Positions 47,159 to 54,801 of a stretch of DNA of 64,000 bases are shown in pieces; position 1 is the first letter of the stretch, and every line of letters begins with the position of its first letter. The stretch lies in the NCBI GenBank assembly GCA_023411175.1, contig JAEYPB010000060.1, forward strand, positions 1 to 64,000. Direction: 5' to 3'. The position numbers and the translations under genes were made by a program. The notes under the pieces were generated by a model that saw nothing but the letters and a program-made list of their open reading frames with translations, was not told where the DNA came from and ran no database searches. This stretch comes from Bacillota bacterium (GTDB lineage Bacteria; Bacillota; Clostridia; Christensenellales; Aristaeellaceae).

Positions 47159-48445
47159 CTAGCCCTCCGAAGCGCGAAGCGCCTGGTCGAGGTCCTCGAT
47201 CAGGTCGTCCGCGTCCTCCAAGCCCACCGAGACGCGGATCATGTCCGCGGGCACGCCCGCGGCGATGAGCTCCGCCTCGTCCAGCTGGCCGTGGGTGGTG
47301 GAGGCCGGGTGGATGATGAGGGACTTCGCGTCCGCGACGTTGGCCAGGTGGCTGAAGATGGTCAGCGCCTCGATGAACCTGACGCCCGCGTCGTAGCCGC
47401 CCCGGATGCCGAAGGTCAGGATGCTGCCCGCGCCCTTTGGCAGGTATTCGGCTTTGCGGGCGTGGTATTTGTCGCCGGGGAGGCCGGGGTAGTTGACCCA
47501 GCCCACCTGCGGGTGGTTCGAGAGGAACGCGGCGATTTTTTCGGCGTTCCGGCAGTGGCGCTCGACCCGGAGGGAAAGCGTCTCAAGCCCCAAGAGCATC
47601 AGAAACGCGTTGAAGGGGCTGAGGCACGCGCCCACGTCCCGGAGCCCCTGAACCCGCGCCTTGGTGGCGAAGGGGGCGGGAAGGTCCGCGTAGACGATGC
47701 CGTGGTAGCTCTCGTCCGGGTGGTTGAAGTCCTGAAAGCGCGGGTTGTCCTTCCACGGGAAGGTGCCCAGGTCCACGATCGCGCCGCCGATGGCCGCGCC
47801 GTGGCCGCCCACGTACTTTGTCAGGGAATGCACCGCCACGTCCACGCCGAAGTCCTTGAGGCGGATCAGGTAGGGCGACGCGAAGGTGTTGTCCACGATC
47901 ACCGGCAGGCCGTTCCTGTGGGCCATGTCGCAAAGCGCGCGGATGTCCGGGATGTTCATGCCCGGGTTTCCGATGGTTTCAAAGTAGATTGCGCGGGTCT
48001 TTTCGTTGATGGCGGCCTCCATGCCGGCGATGTCCTCCACGTCGAACAGCCGCACCTTGACGCCGTAGCGCTCCGGGAAGCGCCGCGAAAAGAGCGTGTA
48101 GGTGCCGCCGTAGAGCGACTGGGCGGAGATGATCTCGTCGCCCGCAGCCGCCACGTTCAGGATCGCCGCCGAAATCGCCGCCATGCCGGAGGAGAACGCC
48201 AGACCCGCCACGCCGCCCTCCAGCGCCGCCAGCCGCTTCTCCAGTACATCGGTGGTGGGGTTCATGATGCGGGTGTAGATGTTGCCCTCTTTTTCCAGCG
48301 CGAACACCGCCGCCGCGTCCTGGACGCTGTCAAAGGTGTAGGATGTGGTCATGTAGATCGGCACCGCCCGGGACTTGGTGGCGGGATCGGGCGTTTGTCC
48401 GGCGTGGGCCTGCAGCGTGTCAAAGCCTGGATTTTTCAGCGACAT
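47159..48445 (-). CDS. metY: O-acetylhomoserine sulfhydrylase-type PLP enzyme
   Basis: A 428-residue Cys/Met-metabolism PLP enzyme. It has YTRIMNPTTDVLEKRLAALEGG near residue 57, the Tyr/Arg phosphate-binding region, VDNTFASPYL near residue 187 and the PLP lysine in HSLTKYVGGHG near residue 210. A long C-terminal domain with SLIIHPASTTHGQL is characteristic of O-acetylhomoserine sulfhydrylase, which makes homocysteine from sulfide. It is first in a two-gene unit with nahK. Its promoter is back-to-back with that of the CDF gene. Confidence 0.9.
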   Translation of the reverse strand: MSLKNPGFDTLQAHAGQTPDPATKSRAVPIYMTTSYTFDSVQDAAAVFALEKEGNIYTRIMNPTTDVLEKRLAALEGGVAGLAFSSGMAAISAAILNVAAAGDEIISAQSLYGGTYTLFSRRFPERYGVKVRLFDVEDIAGMEAAINEKTRAIYFETIGNPGMNIPDIRALCDMAHRNGLPVIVDNTFASPYLIRLKDFGVDVAVHSLTKYVGGHGAAIGGAIVDLGTFPWKDNPRFQDFNHPDESYHGIVYADLPAPFATKARVQGLRDVGACLSPFNAFLMLLGLETLSLRVERHCRNAEKIAAFLSNHPQVGWVNYPGLPGDKYHARKAEYLPKGAGSILTFGIRGGYDAGVRFIEALTIFSHLANVADAKSLIIHPASTTHGQLDEAELIAAGVPADMIRVSVGLEDADDLIEDLDQALRASEG

Positions 48446-48477
48446 ACGGGGCTCCCCTTTCGTGGCGCGTTACCGGC

Positions 48478-48506
48478 ATTATACCAAAACGGCGCGCGCT
48501 TGACAA
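48478..48506 (-). promoter_or_regulatory. Promoter of metY-nahK
   Basis: TTGTCA, 17 nt, TATAAT on the minus strand. Its -35 (48501-48506) overlaps the -35 of the opposite promoter. Confidence 0.82.
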
Positions 48507-48528
48507 CGCGGTCGGCAAGCCTTATCTT
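48500..48528 (+). promoter_or_regulatory. Promoter of the CDF transporter gene
   Basis: TTGACA (48500-48505), 17 nt, TATCTT. It shares five bases of the -35 with the metY promoter, so the two cannot be occupied together. Confidence 0.65.
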
Positions 48529-48561
48529 TAGGGGACATGCTCGGATGAGGAGGCAGTTCGT

Positions 48562-49734
48562 TTGATCGATTTTATTATGAAGAGGCTCGCGCCGGGGTAC
48601 GACGACCCGAAGAACGAAGCCGCCCGTTCCCGCGCCGGCATGTTTGCCGGGGCGGCGGGCATCGCGCTGAACCTCATTCTGTTTTCCGCGAAGCTCGCCA
48701 TCGGGCTTCTGTCCGGCTCCGTGGCCATCCTGTCGGACGCGTTCAACAACATTTCCGACACCGGCTCCTCGCTGGTGGCGCTGATCGGCATGCGCGTCGC
48801 CGCCCGGAAACCGGACCGGGAGCACCCCTTTGGCCACGGCCGCGCCGAGTACGTCAGCGCGCTGGTCGTGGCGATGATGATCTTTGTGGTCGCCGTCGAG
48901 CTTCTGAAGGAGTCGGTCAAAAAGCTGATCGCGCCGGAGGCGGTCGAGGTCTCTACGCCCATGCTCATCGTGCTGGGCGCGTCGATCCTCGTCAAGCTGG
49001 GCATGTTCGCCTACAACCGAACGCTGGGCAGGCGGATCGATTCCAGCGTGCTGATGGCCGCGGCCTCCGACAGCATAAACGACGTCGTCGTCACGTCGAT
49101 GATCGTGGCGAGCGCGTTTTTTGCCACCCGCTACGGCTGGAACGTGGACGCGCCGGCGGGCGTTGTGGTATCGCTCTTCATCTTCTATGGCGGCGTCAAG
49201 ATCGCCCGGGAGGTGGTCACGCTGCTCCTCGGCGGGCGCCCGGACCCGGAACTGATGAAAAAGATCGCGCAGGAGGTGCTCTCGGGCGAGGGCATCACCG
49301 GCGTGCACGACCTGATCGTCCACGACTACGGGCCGGGGCGGCGCATGGCGTCGGTGCACGCCGAGGTGGACGCCTCCGCGGACATGCTGAAGATACACGA
49401 GTCCATCGATGCCGCCGAGCGGCGCATCCTGAAGGATCTGGGCGTGCCGGTGGTCATCCACATGGACCCGCTGCCCACGGACTGCGACCGCACCAACGCG
49501 CTGCGCGCGCAGGTGGCGGAGATCATCACGGGAGTCAACCCGCGCTTTTCGATGCACGATTTCCGCACCGTGGACGAGGATGACGGCCCCAGGCTGATCT
49601 TCGACCTGGCGGTGCCCGGTGAGATGCCGGAGGACGAGCGGGCGGCGGCGCTTCAGAAAATCGAGGAGGCGGCGAAGGCGGCCGAGCCGGGCTGCCGGCT
49701 GGTCGTACAGGTGGACAGCGAGTACGCGCCCTGA
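48562..49734 (+). CDS. Cation diffusion facilitator (CDF) metal exporter
   Basis: A 390-residue metal/proton antiporter with six helices and a long cytoplasmic C-terminus. Metal-site signatures are SDAFNNISDTGSS near residue 53 (helix II) and DSINDVVVTSMI near residue 172 (helix V), with HPFGHGRAEY near residue 88. The SDAxNNxxD pattern fits manganese or iron/zinc exporters. TTG at 48562 is chosen because GAGGAGG lies 8 nt upstream; ATG at 48577 is an alternative. The extended C-terminal region (about 290-390) probably contains a second regulatory repeat. Confidence 0.9.
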   Translation: MIDFIMKRLAPGYDDPKNEAARSRAGMFAGAAGIALNLILFSAKLAIGLLSGSVAILSDAFNNISDTGSSLVALIGMRVAARKPDREHPFGHGRAEYVSALVVAMMIFVVAVELLKESVKKLIAPEAVEVSTPMLIVLGASILVKLGMFAYNRTLGRRIDSSVLMAAASDSINDVVVTSMIVASAFFATRYGWNVDAPAGVVVSLFIFYGGVKIAREVVTLLLGGRPDPELMKKIAQEVLSGEGITGVHDLIVHDYGPGRRMASVHAEVDASADMLKIHESIDAAERRILKDLGVPVVIHMDPLPTDCDRTNALRAQVAEIITGVNPRFSMHDFRTVDEDDGPRLIFDLAVPGEMPEDERAAALQKIEEAAKAAEPGCRLVVQVDSEYAP

Positions 49735-49745
49735 GCCGCCGCGGC

Positions 49746-49774
49746 TTGACAACCGGCGCGGTTCATGCTATGAT
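49746..49774 (+). promoter_or_regulatory. Promoter of the ABC-F gene
   Basis: TTGACA, 17 nt, TATGAT. It gives a leader of about 170 nt before the ABC-F start. Confidence 0.82.
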
Positions 49775-49779
49775 GCGCT

Positions 49780-49951
49780 TGATTTCAGGAAAGGAAGGGT
49801 AACCGATCGAATGAAGATTCGCGGCTGATTTCGACAGCAGGATTGCGCCCGTCATGGGCGTTCATTTGCGCTGCCGGAAGAGTCGCGGGCTGATTTTGTG
49901 ATCGCGCCCTTTTTGCGACCCTTCCGGCGGCATGCCGGGAGGGTTTTTTGT
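49780..49951 (+). promoter_or_regulatory. Ribosome-mediated attenuator leader of the ABC-F gene
   Basis: It holds two short ORFs: MKIRG (49811-49828), behind GGAAGGG, and a 15-residue ORF starting MGVHLRCRKS (49854-49901). A terminator CCCTTCCGGC / GCCGGGAGGG plus TTTTTT (49919-49949) ends 2 nt before the ABC-F ATG and contains its ribosome site. The terminator's 5' arm can instead pair over 17 nt with 49870-49886 (GCTGCCGGAAGAGTCGC), inside the second ORF. These exclusive structures suggest that ribosome stalling by an antibiotic switches expression, as known for other ABC-F leaders. Confidence 0.8.
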
Positions 49952-51580
49952 ATGGGTAAGCTACTGTTGGCCGCCGAGGGGATTAAGGTCGCCTTCGGCC
50001 CGAGGACGGTCCTCGATGTTGAACGGTTTGAACTCAGGGAGGGGGACAGGGTCGGCCTCGTGGGCGAAAACGGCGCGGGCAAGACGACCTTGATCCGCGT
50101 ATTGGCCGGGCTCATGGCGCCGGACGCCGGGCAGGTCGTGCGCTACGCGCCCGTGGCGCTGATCCGGCAGGACCGCCGGGGTGCGGTGGAGACGGCTACG
50201 CCGGAAATGAAGAGCCGGTTCCGCGCGCCGGATGAAGGCGAGAACCTGTCGGGCGGGGAGGAGACCCGCCGCCGCATCGCCGCCGCGCTTTCGGCGGGCG
50301 GCCGCGTCCTGATGGCGGACGAGCCCACCAGCGACCTCGATTCGGACGGGGTGGCGCTTCTTGCTGGTGCGCTCAAGCGGTACGAGGGCGCGCTGCTCCT
50401 CGTCAGCCATGACCGGGCACTTCTCGACGACGTGGCGACGGTAATCGCGGAGCTTCAGGATGGGAAAATAACGCTCTACCCCGGCAACTATTCCGCCTAC
50501 CGAGCGGAAAGGGAAAACCGGGTCGCCTTCGAGCGGTTTGAGTACAATCAGTACCGCGCCGAGCAGGCGCGGCTCAGGCGGTCCGCCCAGAGCATGGTCG
50601 AGCGGGCGTCGCAGACGCACCTGCCGACGCGGATGGGCAACAGCGAGGCCCGGCTGCACAAGCGGGCGGTTTCGGCCACCCAGGCGAGCCATCATCAGGC
50701 GCGAAAGGCGCTGGAATCAAGGCTTGAAAAGCTGCCGGAGAAGCGGAGGCCCCGGGAGGACCCGGATGTCAAAATGGAGATCGGCGTTTCCGGAATCACG
50801 AGCCGCGTGGCGGCGGAGGCGCGAGGGCTGACCCTTCGCGCCGGGGAGAAGACGCTGACGAAAGCGGCGGATTTCAGAATTCCCACCTTTTCGCGCACCG
50901 CCCTCCTCGGCCCCAACGGCTGCGGCAAGACCACGCTGATTCGGGCGATTCTCGCGGGCGACGGCGTCACGGTCAGCCCGGGCGTCCGGGTGGGCTTTCT
51001 CGATCAGGACATGCGCACGCTGGACGATTCAAAAAGCGCCCTTGAAAACGCGATGAGGGACAGCGTGCAGCCGGAGAGCGCCGTGCGCACCGCGCTGGCG
51101 CGGCTGGGCATCCGGGGCGACGCGGTCTTCAAACCCGTGGGGAAGATGTCCGGGGGCGAGCGCGTCAAGGTGATGCTGACGCGGCTCATGGCGTCCGACA
51201 TCAACTTTCTCGTGCTCGACGAGCCTACGAACCATCTGGACGTTTTTTCGCTGGAGGCGCTGGGCGACGTGCTGGCGGACTACGGCGGCACGCTGCTCTT
51301 CGTCAGCCACGACCGGCGCTTCACCCAGCAGGTGGCGACGCGGCTGATCTTCTTTGAAGACGGGCGGCTGGGGGCGTTTGAGGGCACGCTGGACGAGTGG
51401 AACGCGAGAAGGGAAGCGCCCGCCGCGCCAGCGCCCGACCGGATGATTCTTACGATGCGCATGGCCCAGCTGGCGGCACGCCTTTCAAAACCCAAAAAGG
51501 GCGACAGGCCCGAGGAACTGAACCGTCAGTACGACGAACTGGTCGCGCAGCTTCGCGCACTTTCGCGAAGCGGGAAATAA
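49952..51580 (+). CDS. ABC-F ribosomal protection protein (antibiotic resistance type)
   Basis: A 542-residue soluble protein with two ATPase domains and no membrane helices. Domain 1 has Walker A GENGAGKTT near residue 38, LSGGEETRR near 99 and ADEPTSDLD near 121. Domain 2 has GPNGCGKTT near residue 320, MSGGERVKV near 398 and LDEPTNHLD near 421. The compact first domain lacks the Arm insertion of EttA, and a charged linker (about 180-260) would reach the ribosome's peptidyl transferase centre. Such proteins (Vga, Lsa, VmlR, CplR types) displace lincosamides, pleuromutilins and streptogramin A. The attenuator leader supports a resistance role; the drug spectrum is unknown. Confidence 0.87.
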   Translation: MGKLLLAAEGIKVAFGPRTVLDVERFELREGDRVGLVGENGAGKTTLIRVLAGLMAPDAGQVVRYAPVALIRQDRRGAVETATPEMKSRFRAPDEGENLSGGEETRRRIAAALSAGGRVLMADEPTSDLDSDGVALLAGALKRYEGALLLVSHDRALLDDVATVIAELQDGKITLYPGNYSAYRAERENRVAFERFEYNQYRAEQARLRRSAQSMVERASQTHLPTRMGNSEARLHKRAVSATQASHHQARKALESRLEKLPEKRRPREDPDVKMEIGVSGITSRVAAEARGLTLRAGEKTLTKAADFRIPTFSRTALLGPNGCGKTTLIRAILAGDGVTVSPGVRVGFLDQDMRTLDDSKSALENAMRDSVQPESAVRTALARLGIRGDAVFKPVGKMSGGERVKVMLTRLMASDINFLVLDEPTNHLDVFSLEALGDVLADYGGTLLFVSHDRRFTQQVATRLIFFEDGRLGAFEGTLDEWNARREAPAAPAPDRMILTMRMAQLAARLSKPKKGDRPEELNRQYDELVAQLRALSRSGK

Positions 51581-51660
51581 ACCCACCAAGACATTGCGCT
51601 TCGATTTCGTTCGCTTGAACGGACGAAGGCACGGCGCTTTCGCTGCTGTCGGTGTACTGT

Positions 51661-51700
51661 GCCCGCCGGAAATCCACAGGGTTTTCGGCGGGCGATTTTT
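51661..51700 (+). terminator. Terminator of the ABC-F gene
   Basis: Stem GCCCGCCGGAAATCC / GGGTTTTCGGCGGGC (two G-U pairs), then GATTTTT. The centre, read on the minus strand, resembles the A hairpin of the modular repeat (CCGAAAACCCTGTGGATTTC), suggesting the terminator was built from a repeat fragment. Confidence 0.75.
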
Positions 51701-51732
51701 CGCCTGTGCCGCGGGTTGGAAGAAACGTCCGG

Positions 51733-51762
51733 TTGACAGCGCGCAAGGCCACGCTTCATAAT
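51733..51762 (+). promoter_or_regulatory. Promoter of the first GH3 gene
   Basis: TTGACA, 18 nt, CATAAT. Confidence 0.65.
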
Positions 51763-51770
51763 AAACTGTG

Positions 51771-51806
51771 CGCATAAGTGCATAATCAAAACGCATATAA
51801 GTGCAT
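51771..51806 (+). repeat. Two direct repeats at the GH3 transcription start
   Basis: CGCATAAGTGCAT (51771-51783) and CGCATATAAGTGCAT (51792-51806) are spaced about two helical turns apart, just downstream of the -10. The arrangement suggests a regulator-binding site. Confidence 0.5.
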
Positions 51807-51832
51807 GAAACAAGCAAACGGAGGTGGGATGC

Positions 51833-52912
51833 ATGGGCAAAAAAGCGACGCGGGCGCTGTGTGCGGTGCTGGCGCTGGGGCTTATGCTGTCCGCCGCGGT
51901 CACGGCCTCGGCAAAGAATGAACAAACAGAAAAGATCATCGCGGGGATGAGCCTTTCCGAAAAGGTGGGGCAGATGTTCCTGGCGGTCTGTCCGGCGGAC
52001 GCGCTCGGCGCGGTCAAAACCTACCAGCCCGGCGGCTACGTGCTCTTCGCGAGGGACTTTGAGGATGAAACGCCCGCAAACGTCAAAAAGAAAACGGCGG
52101 GCTGGCAGCGCGCGAGCAAGGTGCCCATGCTGATCGCCGTGGACGAGGAGGGCGGCACCGTCACCCGCGTCAGCCGCTTCAGCGCGTTTCGGTCCGGCAA
52201 ATTCGCGTCGCCCCAGGCGGTGTACAAGGCCGGCGGCGCGGACGCGATCTTAAAGGACGTCCGGGAGAAGGCGGAACTGCTCCTCGCCATCGGCGTCAAC
52301 GTCAACCTCGCGCCGGTGGCCGACGTGCCCACGAGCGAAAAATCCTACATCTATGGGCGCTCCTTCGGCACCGATCCGGCGCTCACCGCGAAGTACGTGG
52401 CGGCGGTGGTCAAGGAGAGCCGGAAGGCCGGGATCGGCGCGGTTCTCAAGCACTTCCCCGGCTACGGCGACAACGGAGACACCCACACTGGCATCATCGT
52501 GGACGACCGGCCGCTTTCGGCCTTTGAAAAACGGGATTTCCTGCCCTTCCGCTCAGGGGTCGAGGCGGGGGCGCAGGCGGTTCTTGTCAGCCACAACATC
52601 GTCACCGCGCTCGATAAAAAATACCCGGCGTCGCTGTCCCCGAAGGCGGTCAAGGCGCTTCGGAACCTGGGCTTTAAAGGCGTCACGATGACCGACGATC
52701 TCGCCATGGGCGCGATCGCCGAGGTCTACGGGCAGGCGGATGTGGCGGTTCTGGCCGTCGAGGCGGGGAACGACATGCTGATCTCCGCCGACTTCAGAAC
52801 CGGCATCGCCGCCGTCGTGAAGGCGGTCGAAAGCGGCCGCATCTCCGCGGCGCGCATCGACGAATCGCTGCGCCGCATCCTCGAGTGGAAGCGGCAGCTG
52901 GGACTGATTTAA
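51833..52912 (+). CDS. Secreted GH3 beta-N-acetylhexosaminidase-like protein
   Basis: A 359-residue family 3 glycosidase of the NagZ branch with a signal peptide (ALCAVLALGLMLSAAVTASA, cleavage near residue 27). Single-domain NagZ features are present: AVDEEGGTVTRVSRF near residue 101, KHFPGYGDNGDTHTG near residue 208 with the Asp-His acid/base pair, and TMTDDLAMGA near residue 286 with the nucleophile Asp. It probably removes N-acetylglucosamine from peptidoglycan or chitin fragments outside the cell. ATG at 51833 has GGAGG 8 nt upstream. A paralogue follows at 53272. Confidence 0.88.
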   Translation: MGKKATRALCAVLALGLMLSAAVTASAKNEQTEKIIAGMSLSEKVGQMFLAVCPADALGAVKTYQPGGYVLFARDFEDETPANVKKKTAGWQRASKVPMLIAVDEEGGTVTRVSRFSAFRSGKFASPQAVYKAGGADAILKDVREKAELLLAIGVNVNLAPVADVPTSEKSYIYGRSFGTDPALTAKYVAAVVKESRKAGIGAVLKHFPGYGDNGDTHTGIIVDDRPLSAFEKRDFLPFRSGVEAGAQAVLVSHNIVTALDKKYPASLSPKAVKALRNLGFKGVTMTDDLAMGAIAEVYGQADVAVLAVEAGNDMLISADFRTGIAAVVKAVESGRISAARIDESLRRILEWKRQLGLI

Positions 52913-52957
52913 TTTTTTTCGAAACAAGCACCGGATAAAACCTTTGCTCCTTTGTAT

Positions 52958-52997
52958 TTGAACGCCCGGCGCGGCCTCGGCCGCGCCGGGCGTTCAA
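52958..52997. terminator. Perfect 19-bp inverted repeat after the first GH3 gene
   Basis: TTGAACGCCCGGCGCGGCC, TC, GGCCGCGCCGGGCGTTCAA. No U-tract follows on either side. It directly precedes modular repeat copy 6 and occupies the place of extra leading hairpins in other copies. Confidence 0.6.
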
Positions 52998-52998
52998 G

Positions 52999-53172
52999 GC
53001 ATCTGAAAAACCTTGCGTTTTTTCGATGTAAAGGGGAAATCCTTCGTGCGCCTGAAATCCTCCGGGATTTCCGGGGGCGCCCTGACCAAAGGTGCGGATA
53101 CCGCCGCCAACGGGCGTACTGGTGGCGGTATCCCGTACCCGGCGCACACGCAGCCGGGGGACGATTATGACA
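52999..53172 (+). repeat. Modular hairpin repeat, complete copy 6
   Basis: Part 0 GCATC-GAAAAACC / GTTTTTTCGATG. A hairpin GAAATCC TCCG GGATTTC. The linker CTGACCAAAGGTGC is identical to other copies. Part B GGATACCGCC / GGCGGTATCC, with a G-C to C-G swap relative to copy 3. Part C CGTACCCGGC / GCCGGGGGACG around GCACACGC, slightly decayed. It has the same order and nearly the same length as copies 3 and 4. Confidence 0.82.
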
Positions 53173-53203
53173 TTACAGGGACTTTGATGATGCCTTGGCG
53201 CGG

Positions 53204-53233
53204 TTGACAGCGCGCCCCGGCCCTCACTATAAT
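53204..53233 (+). promoter_or_regulatory. Promoter of the second GH3 gene
   Basis: TTGACA, 18 nt, TATAAT. Confidence 0.8.
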
Positions 53234-53271
53234 GGTCGGTAGCCCGAAAACGGGTGATGGGAGGGACCTTC

Positions 53272-54663
53272 ATGTTCAGGCGGTGGTGCGCGGCATTTCT
53301 CGCGCTGCTTGCGCTTTCGGCCTGTGTGCCGGGCCGGGCGGCGGGGGTGGACCCGGTGGAGGAGATTCTGGCGGGCATGACCGTGGAGCAGAAGGTCGGC
53401 CAGATGTTCTTCGTCACCGCGCCGAACGGCGCCAAGGCCGCCGCGAAGGACGCGGAAAAGTACGCGCTGGGCGGCTACGTGCTGTATGCGGCCCACTTTT
53501 CCGGAAGGACACCCAAGACCGTCAGCGAATTTACCGAACGGTGCCAGGCGGCGAGCGCGATCCCGATGCTGGTCGGGGTTGACGAGGAGGGCGGCTCCAC
53601 CACCCGGATCAGCCGCTACAAGGCCTTCCGCAAAAAGAAATTCCCGTCGCCGATGGCGCTCATAAAGGAAGGCGGCATGGAGGCCGTGCTGGCGGACGCC
53701 CGCGAAAAGGCCGAACTTCTGCTTTCGATGGGGATCAACGTCAACCTCGCGCCGGTGGCCGACGTGCCCGAGCGCAAGGGGGACTTCATCTACAGCCGAT
53801 CCTTCGGCACCGACGCCGCCGAGGTGGCCGAATACATCCGCGAAGTGGTGACGGTGAGCAACGAGGAGGGGCTGGGCCTCATGCTCAAGCACTTTCCCGG
53901 CTACGGCGGCAACCGGGACACCCACCAGGGCAAGGTGGTGGACAAGCGGCCGCTTTCGACGTTTGAAACGAGGGACTTTCTGCCCTTTCAGGCGGGCGCG
54001 GAGGCGGGGGTCGGCTCGATCATGGTCAGCCACAACATCGTCGAGTGTTTGGATGGAGAGCTCCCGGCGTCGCTGTCCCCGGAGGTCATCGGGGCGCTTC
54101 GCGGTCTGGGGTTTGACGGCGTCGTCGTCACCGACGGCCTCGCGATGAAGGCGATTACCCGGAAATACCCCAACGACAAGTCCGTGGTCATGGCGGTCGA
54201 GGCGGGCGCGGACATGCTGATGCTCAACAACTACCAGGCCGGCTACAGAGGACTTATGAAGGCGGTAAAGGCCGGGCGCATCACCGAGGCGCGTCTGGAC
54301 GAATCCGTCCGCCGCATCCTTCGCTGGAAGCAGCAGCTGGGGCTGATCGAGCCCGCGGCGGGCGGGATGGCCACCGCGGCGGCGGAGACCTCGCTGCCGG
54401 AGGGGCTTTCGGTGCTGCTGCCGGTTGCGACGCCCGCGCCGACGCCAACGCCCACGCCGACAATTGCCCCCACGCCGACGCTCGAACCCACGCCGACACT
54501 CGAAACCACGCCGACATCCGCGCCCACGCCGACGCCTGAGCCGCCCCCCGCCCCCGTTCCGACGCCCACACCCAGCCCGGAACCGGAGCTGGCAGCCGCC
54601 ATCCCTCCTTCCGAAGCGGACCAGCCCCACGCAACCATTTTCCCCGCGCCGCCGCGTTGGTGA
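53272..54663 (+). CDS. GH3 hexosaminidase-like lipoprotein with Thr-Pro tail
   Basis: A 463-residue GH3 protein paralogous to the gene at 51833. The N-terminus is a lipoprotein signal with lipobox LSAC (Cys near residue 18). The catalytic domain keeps GVDEEGGSTTRISRY, KHFPGYGGNRDTHQG with the Asp-His pair, and VVTDGLAMKA with the nucleophile Asp. A tail from about residue 385 is made of TPTPTP/EPTPT repeats, ending HATIFPAPPRW. The tail may span or cling to the cell wall. ATG at 53272 follows GGGAGGG. It is likely anchored to the membrane and active on wall fragments. Confidence 0.87.
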   Translation: MFRRWCAAFLALLALSACVPGRAAGVDPVEEILAGMTVEQKVGQMFFVTAPNGAKAAAKDAEKYALGGYVLYAAHFSGRTPKTVSEFTERCQAASAIPMLVGVDEEGGSTTRISRYKAFRKKKFPSPMALIKEGGMEAVLADAREKAELLLSMGINVNLAPVADVPERKGDFIYSRSFGTDAAEVAEYIREVVTVSNEEGLGLMLKHFPGYGGNRDTHQGKVVDKRPLSTFETRDFLPFQAGAEAGVGSIMVSHNIVECLDGELPASLSPEVIGALRGLGFDGVVVTDGLAMKAITRKYPNDKSVVMAVEAGADMLMLNNYQAGYRGLMKAVKAGRITEARLDESVRRILRWKQQLGLIEPAAGGMATAAAETSLPEGLSVLLPVATPAPTPTPTPTIAPTPTLEPTPTLETTPTSAPTPTPEPPPAPVPTPTPSPEPELAAAIPPSEADQPHATIFPAPPRW

Positions 54664-54727
54664 TCCGGCGGCACTGCGGGCCAAAAGCCCACGGGTCAGC
54701 GGCATTTGCCGTTTCGGGCCGCCGCCC

Positions 54728-54756
54728 TTGCAAACTCGCGCGCCGAACGGTATAAT
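54728..54756 (+). promoter_or_regulatory. Promoter of the SCP2-like/aminotransferase/MscS run
   Basis: TTGCAA, 17 nt, TATAAT, 46 nt before the first gene. Confidence 0.75.
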
Positions 54757-54801
54757 AAACCATACCGCACGATAAAACGCTATGAAGGCAGGGCTGCGCG
54801 A

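Noticed and set aside
24615..53172. CRISPR array hypothesis for the recurring palindromes
   Set aside because: Copies are 6-20 kb apart, lack regular spacers, and have internal hairpins of different sequence; no cas genes are present.
54425..54660. Thr-Pro repeat region as a separate DNA repeat element
   Set aside because: It is in frame with the GH3 gene and encodes a wall-spanning-type low-complexity tail.
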